Assembly (NCBI GenBank): GCA_029782025.1
Contig: JAKOVR010000105.1
Coordinates: 1 to 64,000 of the forward strand
From: Actinomycetes bacterium
GTDB lineage: Bacteria; Actinomycetota; Acidimicrobiia; Acidimicrobiales; Acidimicrobilacustridaceae
Direction: 5' to 3'
DNA length: 64,000 bases
How positions within the stretch are numbered: position 1 is the first letter of the stretch; every line of letters starts with the position of its first letter. This document shows, in pieces, positions 34,659 to 44,089 of the stretch. The translations under genes and the position numbers were made by a program. Under the pieces are notes generated by a model. The model was given only the letters and a program-made list of their open reading frames with translations, was not told where the DNA came from and searched no databases.

Positions 34659-35930
34659 TCAGCGCCCCAACCGCTCGAAGCGACCCCCGAGGATCTCGTC
34701 GGTGGGGCCGCCCAACCAGTCGAGCGCGGTGGCGTAGACCGACCGGGTGTCGAGCACCACCGGGAGGTCGCCGTCGTCGAGGTGGTCGAGGTCGTACCCG
34801 CCGGTCACCGCACCGCCGGGCAGGGCCCCGCCCGCCGGGCCGACCAACAGCTCGACCCCGCCCTTGCCGTGGTCGGTGCCGCCGCCGTTCTCGGCCACCC
34901 GGCGCCCGAACTCGCTCGTCGTCATCAAGAGCACCCGGTCCCCGCGGCCCTGCCGGTCGATCTCGGCCACGAAGTCGGCCACGCCCTTCCCGATGTCGGT
35001 CAGGAGCGCGGCGTGCCGGCGCTCCTGGTCGCTGTGGGTGTCGAACCCGTCGGCGGCGACGACCACCACCCGGGTCCCCACGTCGAGGTCGATCAGCCGG
35101 GCGGCCACACCGAGCAGGGCGGCCGCGCCACCACCAGCATCGCCGCCGTCCTTGTCCCGAGCGGCGGCCAGGGCCGGGGCGAGGGTGTCCACCGCATCGA
35201 GCGTGCGGGGCAGGGCGCTCTGGGCCGCGGCCACCAGGTCCACGCCGCTGGCCGGCACCGCGGTCGCCCGGAACGCCGCCGCCAGCTGGGCCGCGTCGGC
35301 CCCCCGGGGAGCACGGAGCGAGAACGAGGCCGGGTCGAGGATCACCGTCGACTGGGCCCGGGCCCCGGCCAGCATCGGCGCGTTGGCCCCGAGGGCCACC
35401 GCCGTGAGGGGGTTGCCCGGATCGGCGGCCTCGTCCAGCCACCGGCCCAACCAGCCCGTGGTCCGGGTGCGGCCGGGCTGGGCCGACCACCACGTGTCGA
35501 GGGCGGCGAAGTGCGACCGGCTCTGCCCCTCGAACCCCACCCCGGCGACGGCGGCGAGGCGCCGGGCCGCCCACAGGGGCGCCAGCGGGGCCAGCTCGGC
35601 CGCCAACCCGAAGGCGTCGGCCCCGGGGAGGGGCACCACCCGGTCGTCCTTGCGCCCGAGCTCCGGGCGGGCGTCGTGGTAGCGACCGGCGGTGACCGGG
35701 ACGAGGGTGTCGAGGGCGTCGTTGCCACCGTTGAGGGCGAGGACCACCAGGATGGTCCGGCTCGGGGCGGTCGTCCCCGCCGGCCCTCCCGCCGTGTCGG
35801 TGCCCGGGGCGCGGCTGGCGAGGGCGTCATCGAGGTGCTCGGCCACCCGACCCTGCCAGGCGGCCAGGCCGGTGACGGCGGCGCCGGCGGCGACGGTGCC
35901 GCCGATCAGGAAGCCTCGACGGGTGACCAT
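34659..35930 (-). CDS. DUF1501 secreted protein (Tat signal)
   Basis: This 423-residue protein has a Tat signal (TRRGFLIGGTVAAGAAVTGLAA) and belongs to DUF1501, an alkaline-phosphatase-superfamily-like fold. Visible conserved stretches are VLALNGGNDALDTLVP, HFAALDTWWS, and STEFGRRVAENGGGTDHGKGG, the last containing likely metal ligands. Function is unknown, but the partner DUF1800 is nearly always adjacent. ATG at 35930 overlaps the DUF1800 stop as TGATG; a GTG at 35933 would give one more residue. Confidence 0.9.
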   Translation of the reverse strand: MVTRRGFLIGGTVAAGAAVTGLAAWQGRVAEHLDDALASRAPGTDTAGGPAGTTAPSRTILVVLALNGGNDALDTLVPVTAGRYHDARPELGRKDDRVVPLPGADAFGLAAELAPLAPLWAARRLAAVAGVGFEGQSRSHFAALDTWWSAQPGRTRTTGWLGRWLDEAADPGNPLTAVALGANAPMLAGARAQSTVILDPASFSLRAPRGADAAQLAAAFRATAVPASGVDLVAAAQSALPRTLDAVDTLAPALAAARDKDGGDAGGGAAALLGVAARLIDLDVGTRVVVVAADGFDTHSDQERRHAALLTDIGKGVADFVAEIDRQGRGDRVLLMTTSEFGRRVAENGGGTDHGKGGVELLVGPAGGALPGGAVTGGYDLDHLDDGDLPVVLDTRSVYATALDWLGGPTDEILGGRFERLGR

Positions 35931-37213
35931 CACGCCACCACCACGTCGGGCGCGGCCATGGCCACGGTGGCGGCGACCCGGGCCGACGACCGGCCGGCGG
36001 CGATGCCCTCGAGCGCCGCCACCGTCCCCGGGGCGAACCCCTCGGGCCGCCCGACGGCCGACGCCAGCGCGGCCCAGTCACGCCGTGCGGCCGCGGCCAC
36101 GACCGGTCCGTCGCCGGCGAACCCGGCCACACCGCCGGCCAGGGTGGCGCGGGCGAGGGTGGTGGCCGAGGTGAGCCACGCCGTGCCGCCGGGCCAGCCG
36201 GCCACGTTCGGGGCGTCCATGGGCACCTGGCCGGCGGCGATGAGCTGATCGGCCGCCGGTCCCACGACCCGCGCCATGTCGAGGCCGTTGGCCCGGACCA
36301 TCGCCACGAACCACGGCAACGGCGCCCACACCATCGGGGTGGACGCCCCGTCGAGCCCGGCCTCCAGGATGCGCCGCAGGAGCGGGGCCACGGCCAGGCC
36401 GTCATCGCGGAACTGCCCAGCGAGGCGAGCGACCAGGCCGGCGTCGACGTCGGGGCCGAGGATCGCCCGGCAGAGCTTGCCGGCGATGAAGGGGGCACAG
36501 GCCTCGTGGGCGGTGACCGCCCGCACGACGCCGTCGAGGTCGTGGACACCGTCCACCCCGAGGTACTGGTGGGGCGTGTCGTCGTGCTCCCGGGCGACGA
36601 AGCGTGCGGTGCCGGTCTCCCGGTCGATGCGCCACCCGCTCAAGGCCTCGGCGCCGGCCCGCACGTCGGCCTCGGTGTAGTGACCGATGCCGAGGGTGAA
36701 CAGCTCGAGCAGCTCCCGCCCGTAGTTCTCATTGATCCGGCCCTTCCGGTTCGTGCGACCGTCGAGGTAGATGAGCATGGCCGGGTCGATGGTCACGGCT
36801 TTCACCAGCGGGGCCAGCTGGCCCTGGCCGAGGCGGCCGAGGAGGCGGAGCTGCTCGGCCATGAGCGCCGGCACCTTGACCACCCGCAGGGTGGACACGA
36901 AGTGGCCGTGCCAAAACCAGCGCACCCACTCGTCGAGCGGACGGGGCGTGGTGGCCATGTGGACGATCCAGGCCCCGACAAAGGCGCGGGCCCGCTGGCG
37001 GCCGGCCTGGCCGTCGAGGTCCCCGGCGAGGTCCATGCCCGCCCACGGATCGGGGGCGGCGGGCACCCCGTGCCCGTCGGGGTCCAGGAGCTCGTCGAGG
37101 GCCCGGTCCACGCCCTTGGCCGCCAGCTCGTCGAGCTGCCCCGGGGCCAGGCCGAACGCCGCCCGACGGTACAGCCAGGCGATGCGGGAGCGGTCGGTGG
37201 CCGGCGAGGACAT
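35930..37213 (-). CDS. DUF1800 protein
   Basis: This 427-residue protein is a DUF1800 protein: an N-terminal YRRAAFGLAPGQLDELAAKG, WFWHGHFVST, the hallmark NENYGRELLELFTLGIGHYTEADV and AEALSGWRID. There is no clear signal peptide, in contrast to the exported DUF1501 partner. The two form a coupled pair (TGATG overlap), a combination widespread in Actinobacteria and Planctomycetes with no known activity. It starts at the ATG at 37213 with GATACT 6-7 bases upstream. Confidence 0.9.
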   Translation of the reverse strand: MSSPATDRSRIAWLYRRAAFGLAPGQLDELAAKGVDRALDELLDPDGHGVPAAPDPWAGMDLAGDLDGQAGRQRARAFVGAWIVHMATTPRPLDEWVRWFWHGHFVSTLRVVKVPALMAEQLRLLGRLGQGQLAPLVKAVTIDPAMLIYLDGRTNRKGRINENYGRELLELFTLGIGHYTEADVRAGAEALSGWRIDRETGTARFVAREHDDTPHQYLGVDGVHDLDGVVRAVTAHEACAPFIAGKLCRAILGPDVDAGLVARLAGQFRDDGLAVAPLLRRILEAGLDGASTPMVWAPLPWFVAMVRANGLDMARVVGPAADQLIAAGQVPMDAPNVAGWPGGTAWLTSATTLARATLAGGVAGFAGDGPVVAAAARRDWAALASAVGRPEGFAPGTVAALEGIAAGRSSARVAATVAMAAPDVVVA

Positions 37214-37274
37214 GGCGTCAGTATCGGCACGGGGTGTGAGGAGAGTGTGAGCCTCCCTCGCTCCTTCCGTGGCG

Positions 37275-38786
37275 CTACTCCTTGCCCTCGCCGCCCCCGC
37301 CGGAGGCCGACACGCACGCCGTGGCCCGCACCTTCCCCGTGTCGGGGGTCTCGATGGTGGCGCCCGGGTAGCGCTTGGCCCAGAGCTTCAAGGCGTCGGT
37401 GAGCTCGGTCAGGTCCTGCCCCGAGTCGGCGGCCCAGTCGATCCGGCCGCAGATCGTGTCGCCGTTGTCCTGCTTCCACGACACACCCCAGTCGCCGCCC
37501 CACCCGGTGGCGGCCCGTTCGGCCGACGCCTTGCCGATCACCGGGGAGAGCAGGAGCCGGGTGTCGCGCTCACCGAAGACCCGGTCGTCGACCTCCTGGC
37601 CGCCCGAGGGGGGTTTGGGCACCTCGATGCGCTTCTCCCGTGTCCGTAGCTTGTCGTCGTGGAGCACCTGCTCCGACGAGTCGGGCGGGGTGGCGAAGAG
37701 GGCGTCGAGGGCGGGCTGACCCTCGCGGCTGAACACCTTGGTGGTGAGGGGCTCGCCGAGCTCGTACGGGGCGGTGAGCTCCTCGATGAGCAGGGGCGGC
37801 ACCCCGCCGAGGTCGACCGCGGCGGCGGACTCGTTCTCGTCCACGTCGAGCTGCTGGCGGCGGTCCTCGGGGAGCTGGTCCCGCCAGAGCTTCTCGATCC
37901 GGCGGGCGTCGCCCTCGGCCACGGCGCTCAACCCGAAGGCGATCTCGTCCTTGCGGTCGTCGTACTCGGGCCGGTCGAGGTCGAAGTGCTGGTCCTGGAG
38001 GGCGTGGTCGAGCTCGTGCACGATCACCGTGCGCGTGAGCTCGTTGACCTCGACGCCCTGCACCACGAGCTCCTTGCTCCGCGGGTCGTAGAAGCCGAGG
38101 ACGGACTGGGTGAGGAGCTGCTTCATGGTGGCCTCGACGTCGATCCCCGGGGGCATCATCCCGAAGGCGACGTAGATGGCCGTCTCCCTGACGGCTTTGT
38201 CCTTCTCCTCGTCGAACTTGTCGAGGAGGAGCTCGCCGAACTCCTTCGGGGCCAGCACGGTGACCGTGACCGGCTCCTTGAACTTCAGGCCCCGGTGCTC
38301 CTCCAGCCACGGCTTGATCGTGTCGACCTCCTTCTGGATCACCTCGGGGGCGACGGGTGGGCGGGTCGTGCCCGGCGGGCGGGCCGCCGTGGTGCCGGGG
38401 GCCGACGTCGACGGATCGACCTGGCCCGGGTCGAGCGTGGTCGACGTGGAGCTCGGCCCGGACCGCGACGTGGCCGTCCCCCGGGTGGTGGTGGTCGACC
38501 CCGCCCCGGCCGCCACCTGGTCGCCGCCCCGGCGGGCCAGGAGCACCAGCCCCACGATGAGGGCGAGGGCCAGGGCAATCGAGCCGGCAACCAGCCGCCG
38601 GTCGGTGCCCGACAGCGGTGGGGGTGGCCCGACCGGCGCGCTCAGCGGGTCGATCACCGGGCCCGCACCGCCGCCGGTGACCCCGGCGACGGGCGGCGCG
38701 GCCGGGAGCCCGTCGACGCCGGGGACACGGGACGGGGCCAGCGGGGGCTGCGACGGCGGTTCGGCGCCGGACCACGGGTCGGTCAC
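37275..38786 (-). CDS. membrane-anchored HExxH protein
   Basis: This 503-residue protein has a Pro-rich cytosolic N-terminus, one membrane helix (RRLVAGSIALALALIVGLVLLARR, about 105-128), a Thr/Pro-rich stalk and a large external domain. The domain holds TVIVHELDHALQDQHFDL, an HExxH zincin motif with a following acidic region, so a zinc metallopeptidase is likely but unproven. GTG at 38786 is chosen because it gives a start just before the Pro-rich region; a longer frame from 38912 is possible but would overlap the divergent gene. It diverges from the subtilase-like gene, 64 bases apart. Confidence 0.7.
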   Translation of the reverse strand: MTDPWSGAEPPSQPPLAPSRVPGVDGLPAAPPVAGVTGGGAGPVIDPLSAPVGPPPPLSGTDRRLVAGSIALALALIVGLVLLARRGGDQVAAGAGSTTTTRGTATSRSGPSSTSTTLDPGQVDPSTSAPGTTAARPPGTTRPPVAPEVIQKEVDTIKPWLEEHRGLKFKEPVTVTVLAPKEFGELLLDKFDEEKDKAVRETAIYVAFGMMPPGIDVEATMKQLLTQSVLGFYDPRSKELVVQGVEVNELTRTVIVHELDHALQDQHFDLDRPEYDDRKDEIAFGLSAVAEGDARRIEKLWRDQLPEDRRQQLDVDENESAAAVDLGGVPPLLIEELTAPYELGEPLTTKVFSREGQPALDALFATPPDSSEQVLHDDKLRTREKRIEVPKPPSGGQEVDDRVFGERDTRLLLSPVIGKASAERAATGWGGDWGVSWKQDNGDTICGRIDWAADSGQDLTELTDALKLWAKRYPGATIETPDTGKVRATACVSASGGGGEGKE

Positions 38787-38850
38787 GGCGGAAACGGTAC
38801 CGGCCCCCCGTCCCGGCGCGGTCGCAGCCCCACGCCGTACTGTCCCTGCC

Positions 38851-41800
38851 GTGCGCTCCATCTCGTCCCGCGCTGCTCGCGCCGTCGCCGCCGTCGCGCT
38901 GCTCGCCGCCACCCTGGCGGTGGCCTCGACCGTGACCGCGAGGCCCGCCGTCGCCGCCCCCCTCGACTGCTCGACCTGGCGCTACGGCGCGGCCGACGAG
39001 CCGGCCACCCTGCCGCCCGAGTTCGACCGCAACGACTTCCGCCGCACGTCGCTCCGCGACGCCCGCCCCGAGCTGTTCGCCTCGCCCCACAACCAGTGCG
39101 GCCAGAGGGGCGCCGCCGTCGACCTGGCCTGGGGGCTGACCCGGGGCACGCCCGACGTGCGGATCGCCGTGCTCGACTCCGGGATCATGTGGCGCAACGC
39201 CCACGACATGGTCGACCTCGCCGACCAGGCCTACATCAACCTCGGCGAGGCCCACCCGCCGTGCTGGCCCGGGGTCGCCGACGGCGACTGCAACAGCGAC
39301 GGCCGCTTCTCGATCGCCGACTTCGGCGCCGTCGCCGACCGCAACGGCAACGGCGTGGCCGACCCCGAGGATCTCATCCTCGATCCGGCCGTCGCCGACG
39401 GGACCGACGCCGACGGCAACGGCTACGTGGACGACATCTCGGGCTGGGACTTCCTCTACGGCGACAACGACCCGCTCGACACCGTGACCTACGGGCACGG
39501 CACCGGTGAGGCCGAGGACTCGACCGCGGCCGAGAACGGCACCGGCGACGTCGGGACCTGCCCCGGCTGCCGGTTCATCCCCGTCCGGGTCGGCGACTCC
39601 TTCATCGCCGACGGGGGCCGCTTCGCTGCCGGCGTCCTCTTCGCCCTCGACAGCGGGGCCGACGTGGTGCAGGAGGCGCTCGGCGCCCTCAACAACCCGC
39701 GGCAGGCGCAACAGGCCATCGACGCCGCTTACGCCCGCGGCGTGCCGGTCGTGGCCTCCATGGCCGACGAGGCGGCCGAGCACCCCAACCTCCCGGCCTC
39801 GCTCGAGCGCACCATGGCCGTGAACTCGGTGACGGGCAGGCAGATCAGCCTGGCCAACGTCCCCAACAGCGGCTGGCTCGCCCTCAACGGCTGCACCAAC
39901 TTCGGGGCCCACACCTTCGTCAGCATCCCGTCCAACGCCTGCTCGTCGGAGGCCACCGGCAAGGCGGCGGGGATGATGGGGCTGCTCGAGTCCTACGCCC
40001 GCACCCAGGGCGTCGCCCCCCACCCCGACCTGAGCGGCGCCGCCGGCGCGAACGTGCTGTCGGCCAACGAGGCCATGCAGCTGTTCCGGGCCTCGGCCGA
40101 CGACATCGACTTCTCGACCCCCAACGCCGTCGATCCCGCCAACGACGTCGGCACCCCGACGGGCAACCCGATCCTCGACACCGTCCGCTACCCGAGCCGG
40201 CCCGGCTGGGACGCCACCTTCGGCTACGGCCGCACCAACACCTACGAGCTCTTGAAGCTCGTGCGGGCGGGGCGGATCCCGCCGGAGGCGATGATCGACG
40301 GCCCGTCGTGGTTCGACGTGCTGCCGGTCGGCGGCACCGTGCCGGTCACCGGGCGGGTGGCGGCGGTGCGGGCCACCACCTACGACTACCGCGTCGAGTG
40401 GGCCCCCGGGCAACAGCCGCCCCCGTGGCCGGCCACCGATACCTGGACCGTGGCCGGCGGTCAGGCCGGCCTTTCCTCGCCCCGCTCGGGCACCCTGGCC
40501 ACCCTCGACCTCGCCGCCATCGCCGCCGCGCTGCCCGGCGGCGGCCACGGTCCGCCCACCGACCCCGGCGACCGCGGCCGGCCCGACCCGAACCGCTTCG
40601 CCGTACGGATCCGGGTGGTGGTCACCGCCCACGGCGGCCCCACCGACGGCCTCACCGGCGAGATGCAGAAGGAGGTCTTCGTCCACGACGATCCCGACCT
40701 GCTGCCCGGGTTCCCCGCCCGCATCCCCGGGGTCGGCACAGCGAGCCCGCGGTTCGTCGACCTCGACGGCGACGGCACCGCCGAGCTGGTGGTGGCCACC
40801 GACGACGGCGACGTGCACGCCTACCGGCCGGCCGGGGGCGAGCTGCCCGGTTTCCCCGTCCACACCGACGTGTCGCCCTGGTGGCCGGCGGCCTCCCCCA
40901 CCGCCAGCGCCGACGCCATCCCGCCCCACCGCGGCGCGGTGATGCTCGGCGGCCCGGCCATCGCCGATCTCGACCGCGACGGGCGGCCCGAGATCGTGGT
41001 GTCTGACCTCGACGGGCGGGTCCACGTCTGGAACGCCACCGGGGGGTTGGTCGCCACCATGGGCGTGGATTCGGCCTTCTCCCGGGACAGCACCACCACG
41101 CAGGACCAGTTCAACCGCACCAAGCCCGGGTTCGCCGCCGCCCCTGCGTTGGCCGACCTCGACGGCGACGGCACCCGGGAGATCGTGGTCGGGGCACTCG
41201 ACCGCCACCTCTACGCCTGGCACCACGACGGCACCGCGGTCGCCGGCTTCCCGGTGCTGCTGGTCGACCCGGCCAAGGTGGCCTCGATCGATCCCGTGTC
41301 GCACCGCGTCACGTTCGCCGCCGGCTCGGGCGTGGCCGAGGGCGGCGAGATCACGGCCGCTCCCACGGTGGCCGACCTCGACGGCGACGGCCGGCCCGAG
41401 ATCGTGGTGGGGGCCCAGGAGGAGTACGTCGAGCCGCCCAACATCGGCGACCACCCCGCCGTGGTGTCGCTCCTCGCCGCCACCGGCACGGCCGGCAACG
41501 CCCGCCTCTACGCCGTCCGGGGCGACGGCTCGCTGTTGCCGGGCTGGCCGGCCAAGCTGGCCATGGCCAAGACCGAGCTCCTCCCCTCGATCGGCGACGG
41601 CGTGGCCATGCCCGCCGCCGTGGGCGACGTCGATCCGAGCTCGCCCGGCCCCGAGATCGTGGCCGCCTCGGCCGCCGGCCCGCTCTACGTGCTCTCCCCT
41701 GCTGGCCGCAGCGTCTACGGCACCACCGCCAGCGGCGACATCCCCGCCCGCTGGAGCGCCCAGCTCGACCTCTCCGAGGCCGGCGCCTTCGGGGCCAACC

Positions 41801-42525
41801 GCACCTCCGACGATCTCGCCGCCGTGCTGGTCGGCTTCGGCGGCCCGGTCGTGGGCGAGGTGCGCCCCGGCCACCTCGACGCCGCCGCCCCCACCGCCGG
41901 CCTCACGCGGCTCATCGACCTCCTCGCCCCGGACCTGCAGCTCCCCAACGACGACCAGCTCATGGTCTGGGACGGCACCTCGGGCGCGCCCCTCCCCTTG
42001 GCTCCCCACGCCACCCCCGATCTGGCCTTCTTCGCCGCGCCGGCCATCGCCGGCCTCGGCCCGTCCGGCACCGGTGCCGGCGCCCACGTCATCGCCGGCA
42101 ACGCCCTGCACACCCTCAGCGCCGTCGATGCCAACGGTGTGCCCGCCCCGGGCTGGCCCAAGCTCACCGGCGGCTGGACGGTCGGCACGCCGGCGGTGGG
42201 CGACTGGAACGGCGACGGCACGCTCGAGGTGGCCCAGCCCCGTCGGGACGGCGTGCTGCTGGTGTGGACCACCCCGGGCCGGGGCGCGGCGTCGTGGTCG
42301 GGCTGGCAGTGCGACGCCGCCCACACCGGGGCCTGCGCCGTCGCCACCGCTGGTCCGGTCACGACCACCACGGCGGCGACCGGTCCCGGCACCGCCGGCC
42401 CCGGGGCCCTGCCGACGACCGGCGGCGGCGGCGCCCGCGCCGCCTGGTGGGGGGCCCTGCTCCTGCTCCTCGGACTCTCGCTCCTCGGGCTGCGGGGGTT
42501 GGCCGAGCGCCACCGGGCGCCCTGA
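38851..42525 (+). CDS. subtilase-like surface protein with FG-GAP propeller and LPXTG tail
   Basis: This 1224-residue protein has a signal peptide, an S8-like domain (about 95-480), then FG-GAP/VCBS-type repeats (VDLDGDGTAELVVAT, ADLDRDGRPEIVVS, ADLDGDGTREIVVG, ADLDGDGRPEIVVG) forming a propeller, and a C-terminal LPTTG (1187-1191), hydrophobic helix and positive tail for sortase anchoring. The triad is Asp109, His216 (YGHGT) and Ser366 (SSEATG). The oxyanion Asn position appears to be Asp306 in VVASMADEA, and the Pro after the Ser motif is Gly, so activity may be unusual. GTG at 38851 follows TACTGT by 7 bases. Confidence 0.85.
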   Translation: MRSISSRAARAVAAVALLAATLAVASTVTARPAVAAPLDCSTWRYGAADEPATLPPEFDRNDFRRTSLRDARPELFASPHNQCGQRGAAVDLAWGLTRGTPDVRIAVLDSGIMWRNAHDMVDLADQAYINLGEAHPPCWPGVADGDCNSDGRFSIADFGAVADRNGNGVADPEDLILDPAVADGTDADGNGYVDDISGWDFLYGDNDPLDTVTYGHGTGEAEDSTAAENGTGDVGTCPGCRFIPVRVGDSFIADGGRFAAGVLFALDSGADVVQEALGALNNPRQAQQAIDAAYARGVPVVASMADEAAEHPNLPASLERTMAVNSVTGRQISLANVPNSGWLALNGCTNFGAHTFVSIPSNACSSEATGKAAGMMGLLESYARTQGVAPHPDLSGAAGANVLSANEAMQLFRASADDIDFSTPNAVDPANDVGTPTGNPILDTVRYPSRPGWDATFGYGRTNTYELLKLVRAGRIPPEAMIDGPSWFDVLPVGGTVPVTGRVAAVRATTYDYRVEWAPGQQPPPWPATDTWTVAGGQAGLSSPRSGTLATLDLAAIAAALPGGGHGPPTDPGDRGRPDPNRFAVRIRVVVTAHGGPTDGLTGEMQKEVFVHDDPDLLPGFPARIPGVGTASPRFVDLDGDGTAELVVATDDGDVHAYRPAGGELPGFPVHTDVSPWWPAASPTASADAIPPHRGAVMLGGPAIADLDRDGRPEIVVSDLDGRVHVWNATGGLVATMGVDSAFSRDSTTTQDQFNRTKPGFAAAPALADLDGDGTREIVVGALDRHLYAWHHDGTAVAGFPVLLVDPAKVASIDPVSHRVTFAAGSGVAEGGEITAAPTVADLDGDGRPEIVVGAQEEYVEPPNIGDHPAVVSLLAATGTAGNARLYAVRGDGSLLPGWPAKLAMAKTELLPSIGDGVAMPAAVGDVDPSSPGPEIVAASAAGPLYVLSPAGRSVYGTTASGDIPARWSAQLDLSEAGAFGANRTSDDLAAVLVGFGGPVVGEVRPGHLDAAAPTAGLTRLIDLLAPDLQLPNDDQLMVWDGTSGAPLPLAPHATPDLAFFAAPAIAGLGPSGTGAGAHVIAGNALHTLSAVDANGVPAPGWPKLTGGWTVGTPAVGDWNGDGTLEVAQPRRDGVLLVWTTPGRGAASWSGWQCDAAHTGACAVATAGPVTTTTAATGPGTAGPGALPTTGGGGARAAWWGALLLLLGLSLLGLRGLAERHRAP

Positions 42526-42565
42526 CCCGTCGCCGCCGCCCCGCCGGCCGGGCTACGGTCCCCCG

Positions 42566-43510
42566 GTGCCGCTCGCTCCCCGCCTCCGTCCCGTCGTCTG
42601 GCTGGGCAACCGCGCCGGCCGCGACGACCTCGCCGTGCCCATGGCCATGCGCCGAGCCCAGGCCGCTCGGTTGTCCGGCCTCGGCAAGCGCCTGGTCATG
42701 CGGGCCGAGCCCGCCCCGGCCCGCGTCCACCACCGCACCGTGCCGGTCGACGGCGGGCGCATCCTGGTGCGCCTCTACCACCCCCACGGCACGGGTCCGT
42801 TCCCGCTGTTCGTGTTCCTCCACGGCGGCGGGTGGTGCCTCGGCACGCTCGACGAGCGCGACGACCGCTGCGCCGCCATCGTGGCCGGCGCCGGCTGCGT
42901 GGTGGCCTCGGTCGACTACCGCATGGCGCCCGAGAACCAGTACCCGACGCCGCCCGAGGACTGCTACGCCGCGCTGTGCTGGCTCGTCGACCACGCCGAG
43001 GAGTTCGGCGTCGACCCGGCCCGGGTGGCCATCGGCGGCGAGTCGGCCGGCGCCAACCTGGCCGCCGTCGCCTGCCTCATGGCCCGGGACCGTGGGGGCC
43101 CGGCCCTCTGCCACCAGTGGCTCGACGTGCCCGGCGTCGACCTCACCTGCTCGCAATCGGGCTTCCGGGACGTCGATGACGGCTACCTCCTCGACCGGGC
43201 CGTGATCGACGACTTCCTCGAGCACTACCTCCCCTCCCCCGAGGTGGTCCGCGAGCCGTACTGCTCCCCGCTGTTCGGCGACCTCCACGACCTGCCGCCG
43301 GCCTGGATCATGAGCGCCGAGTACGACAAGCTCCGCGGCGACGCCGAGGCCTACGCCGATGCGCTCCGGGCCGCCGGCGTGCCCGCTACCCACGTCCGCC
43401 TCGACGGCGGCATCCACGCCGGCTTCGCGTTCACCCGGGTGTGGCCCCGGGCCCGCACCTACCAGGCCGAGGCCATCGCCGCCCTGGCCGCCGCCTTCGC
43501 CGCGGCGTAA
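42566..43510 (+). CDS. HSL-family alpha/beta hydrolase (esterase)
   Basis: This 314-residue protein has hormone-sensitive-lipase features: FLHGGGWCLGTLDERD for the oxyanion hole, GESAGAN with the nucleophile Ser, an Asp in AEYDKLRGDAEAYADAL and the catalytic His in GGIHAGFAF. It should hydrolyse short-chain esters in the cytosol. GTG at 42566 lies 6 bases after TACGGT, so the transcript is probably leaderless although it follows the subtilase-like gene by only 40 bases. Confidence 0.9.
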   Translation: MPLAPRLRPVVWLGNRAGRDDLAVPMAMRRAQAARLSGLGKRLVMRAEPAPARVHHRTVPVDGGRILVRLYHPHGTGPFPLFVFLHGGGWCLGTLDERDDRCAAIVAGAGCVVASVDYRMAPENQYPTPPEDCYAALCWLVDHAEEFGVDPARVAIGGESAGANLAAVACLMARDRGGPALCHQWLDVPGVDLTCSQSGFRDVDDGYLLDRAVIDDFLEHYLPSPEVVREPYCSPLFGDLHDLPPAWIMSAEYDKLRGDAEAYADALRAAGVPATHVRLDGGIHAGFAFTRVWPRARTYQAEAIAALAAAFAAA

Positions 43511-43555
43511 CGGCGGGCGGCGGCCACCCGGGGCGGTCGCTCCGAGCGGCGGGGC

Positions 43556-43879
43556 CTAGAGGAGCGCTTTGCCGTGCTCGTAGAGCACGGCGTCGATGCG
43601 ACCCTCGGCGAAGGCCGACTCGAGGGCCAGGCGGCGGGCCACCAGCCCGGCGCCGTCGGGCAGGATGGCCCGCAGCGCGTCGGCCGGATCGGTCCCGAGG
43701 ACCTCCTCCGGCCCGACCGCGGCATCGACCTCGATCTCGGCCTCACGGAGGTCGATCTGCGGATCGGTGAGATCGATGACCTCCGCCGTGGGCTCGACCG
43801 GCTCGACGTTCGGTGACGGCGCCCCCGATGCTCCCGGGAGGTGGAAGAGCCCCCGTGGCGCCCTGTGCTGACCAGGCAT
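43556..43879 (-). CDS. small acidic hypothetical protein
   Basis: This 107-residue protein has an N-terminal Arg/Pro-rich segment and an acidic C-terminal half (EVIDLTDPQIDLREAEIEVDAAVGPEEVLG, then a helix ALRAILPDGAGLVARRLALESAFAEGRIDAVLYEHGKALL). No family is recognised. ATG at 43879 is preferred over an upstream ATG because GGAG precedes it by 9 bases. It converges on the esterase and diverges from the AurF-like gene. The intervening region 43880-44089 holds a GTAGG-N5-CCTAC repeat at 43966-43980 in addition to the AurF-side operator. Confidence 0.6.
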   Translation of the reverse strand: MPGQHRAPRGLFHLPGASGAPSPNVEPVEPTAEVIDLTDPQIDLREAEIEVDAAVGPEEVLGTDPADALRAILPDGAGLVARRLALESAFAEGRIDAVLYEHGKALL

Positions 43880-44053
43880 TCGTCGTTTCTCCGGATCCCC
43901 AAGACCTCGTGGTGCGGACGGGCTGGGTGACCTCCTAGGTCTTTCGGCCCATACGCGGCGGAACTGTAGGACAAACCTACCGGGCGACTCTACGGCGACG
44001 ACCCCGACAGCGCCAGGTGTCATCGTACCCATTTCGTGCACCGGCTAGAGTTC

Positions 44054-44071
44054 CGTAAGCGCACACTTACG
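44054..44071. promoter_or_regulatory. candidate TetR operator before AurF-like gene
   Basis: CGTAAG and CTTACG form perfect 6-base arms around CGCACA. A TAGAGT hexamer (44046-44051) lies just before it, so the site covers the expected transcription start. The TetR gene in the same operon (45037) is the likely binder. Confidence 0.6.
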
Positions 44072-44089
44072 TTCTTTGGAGGAGGCGCC

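Noticed and set aside
37570-42513. A 1647-codon open frame on the minus strand
   Set aside because: It is a GC-driven shadow of the subtilase-like gene and of another frame of the HExxH gene; the composition is Gly/Val/Asp-rich without motifs.
43966-43980. GTAGG-N5-CCTAC as the operator of the AurF-like operon
   Set aside because: It lies more than 60 bases before the likely transcription start; CGTAAG-N6-CTTACG is better placed. It might serve the divergent hypothetical gene.
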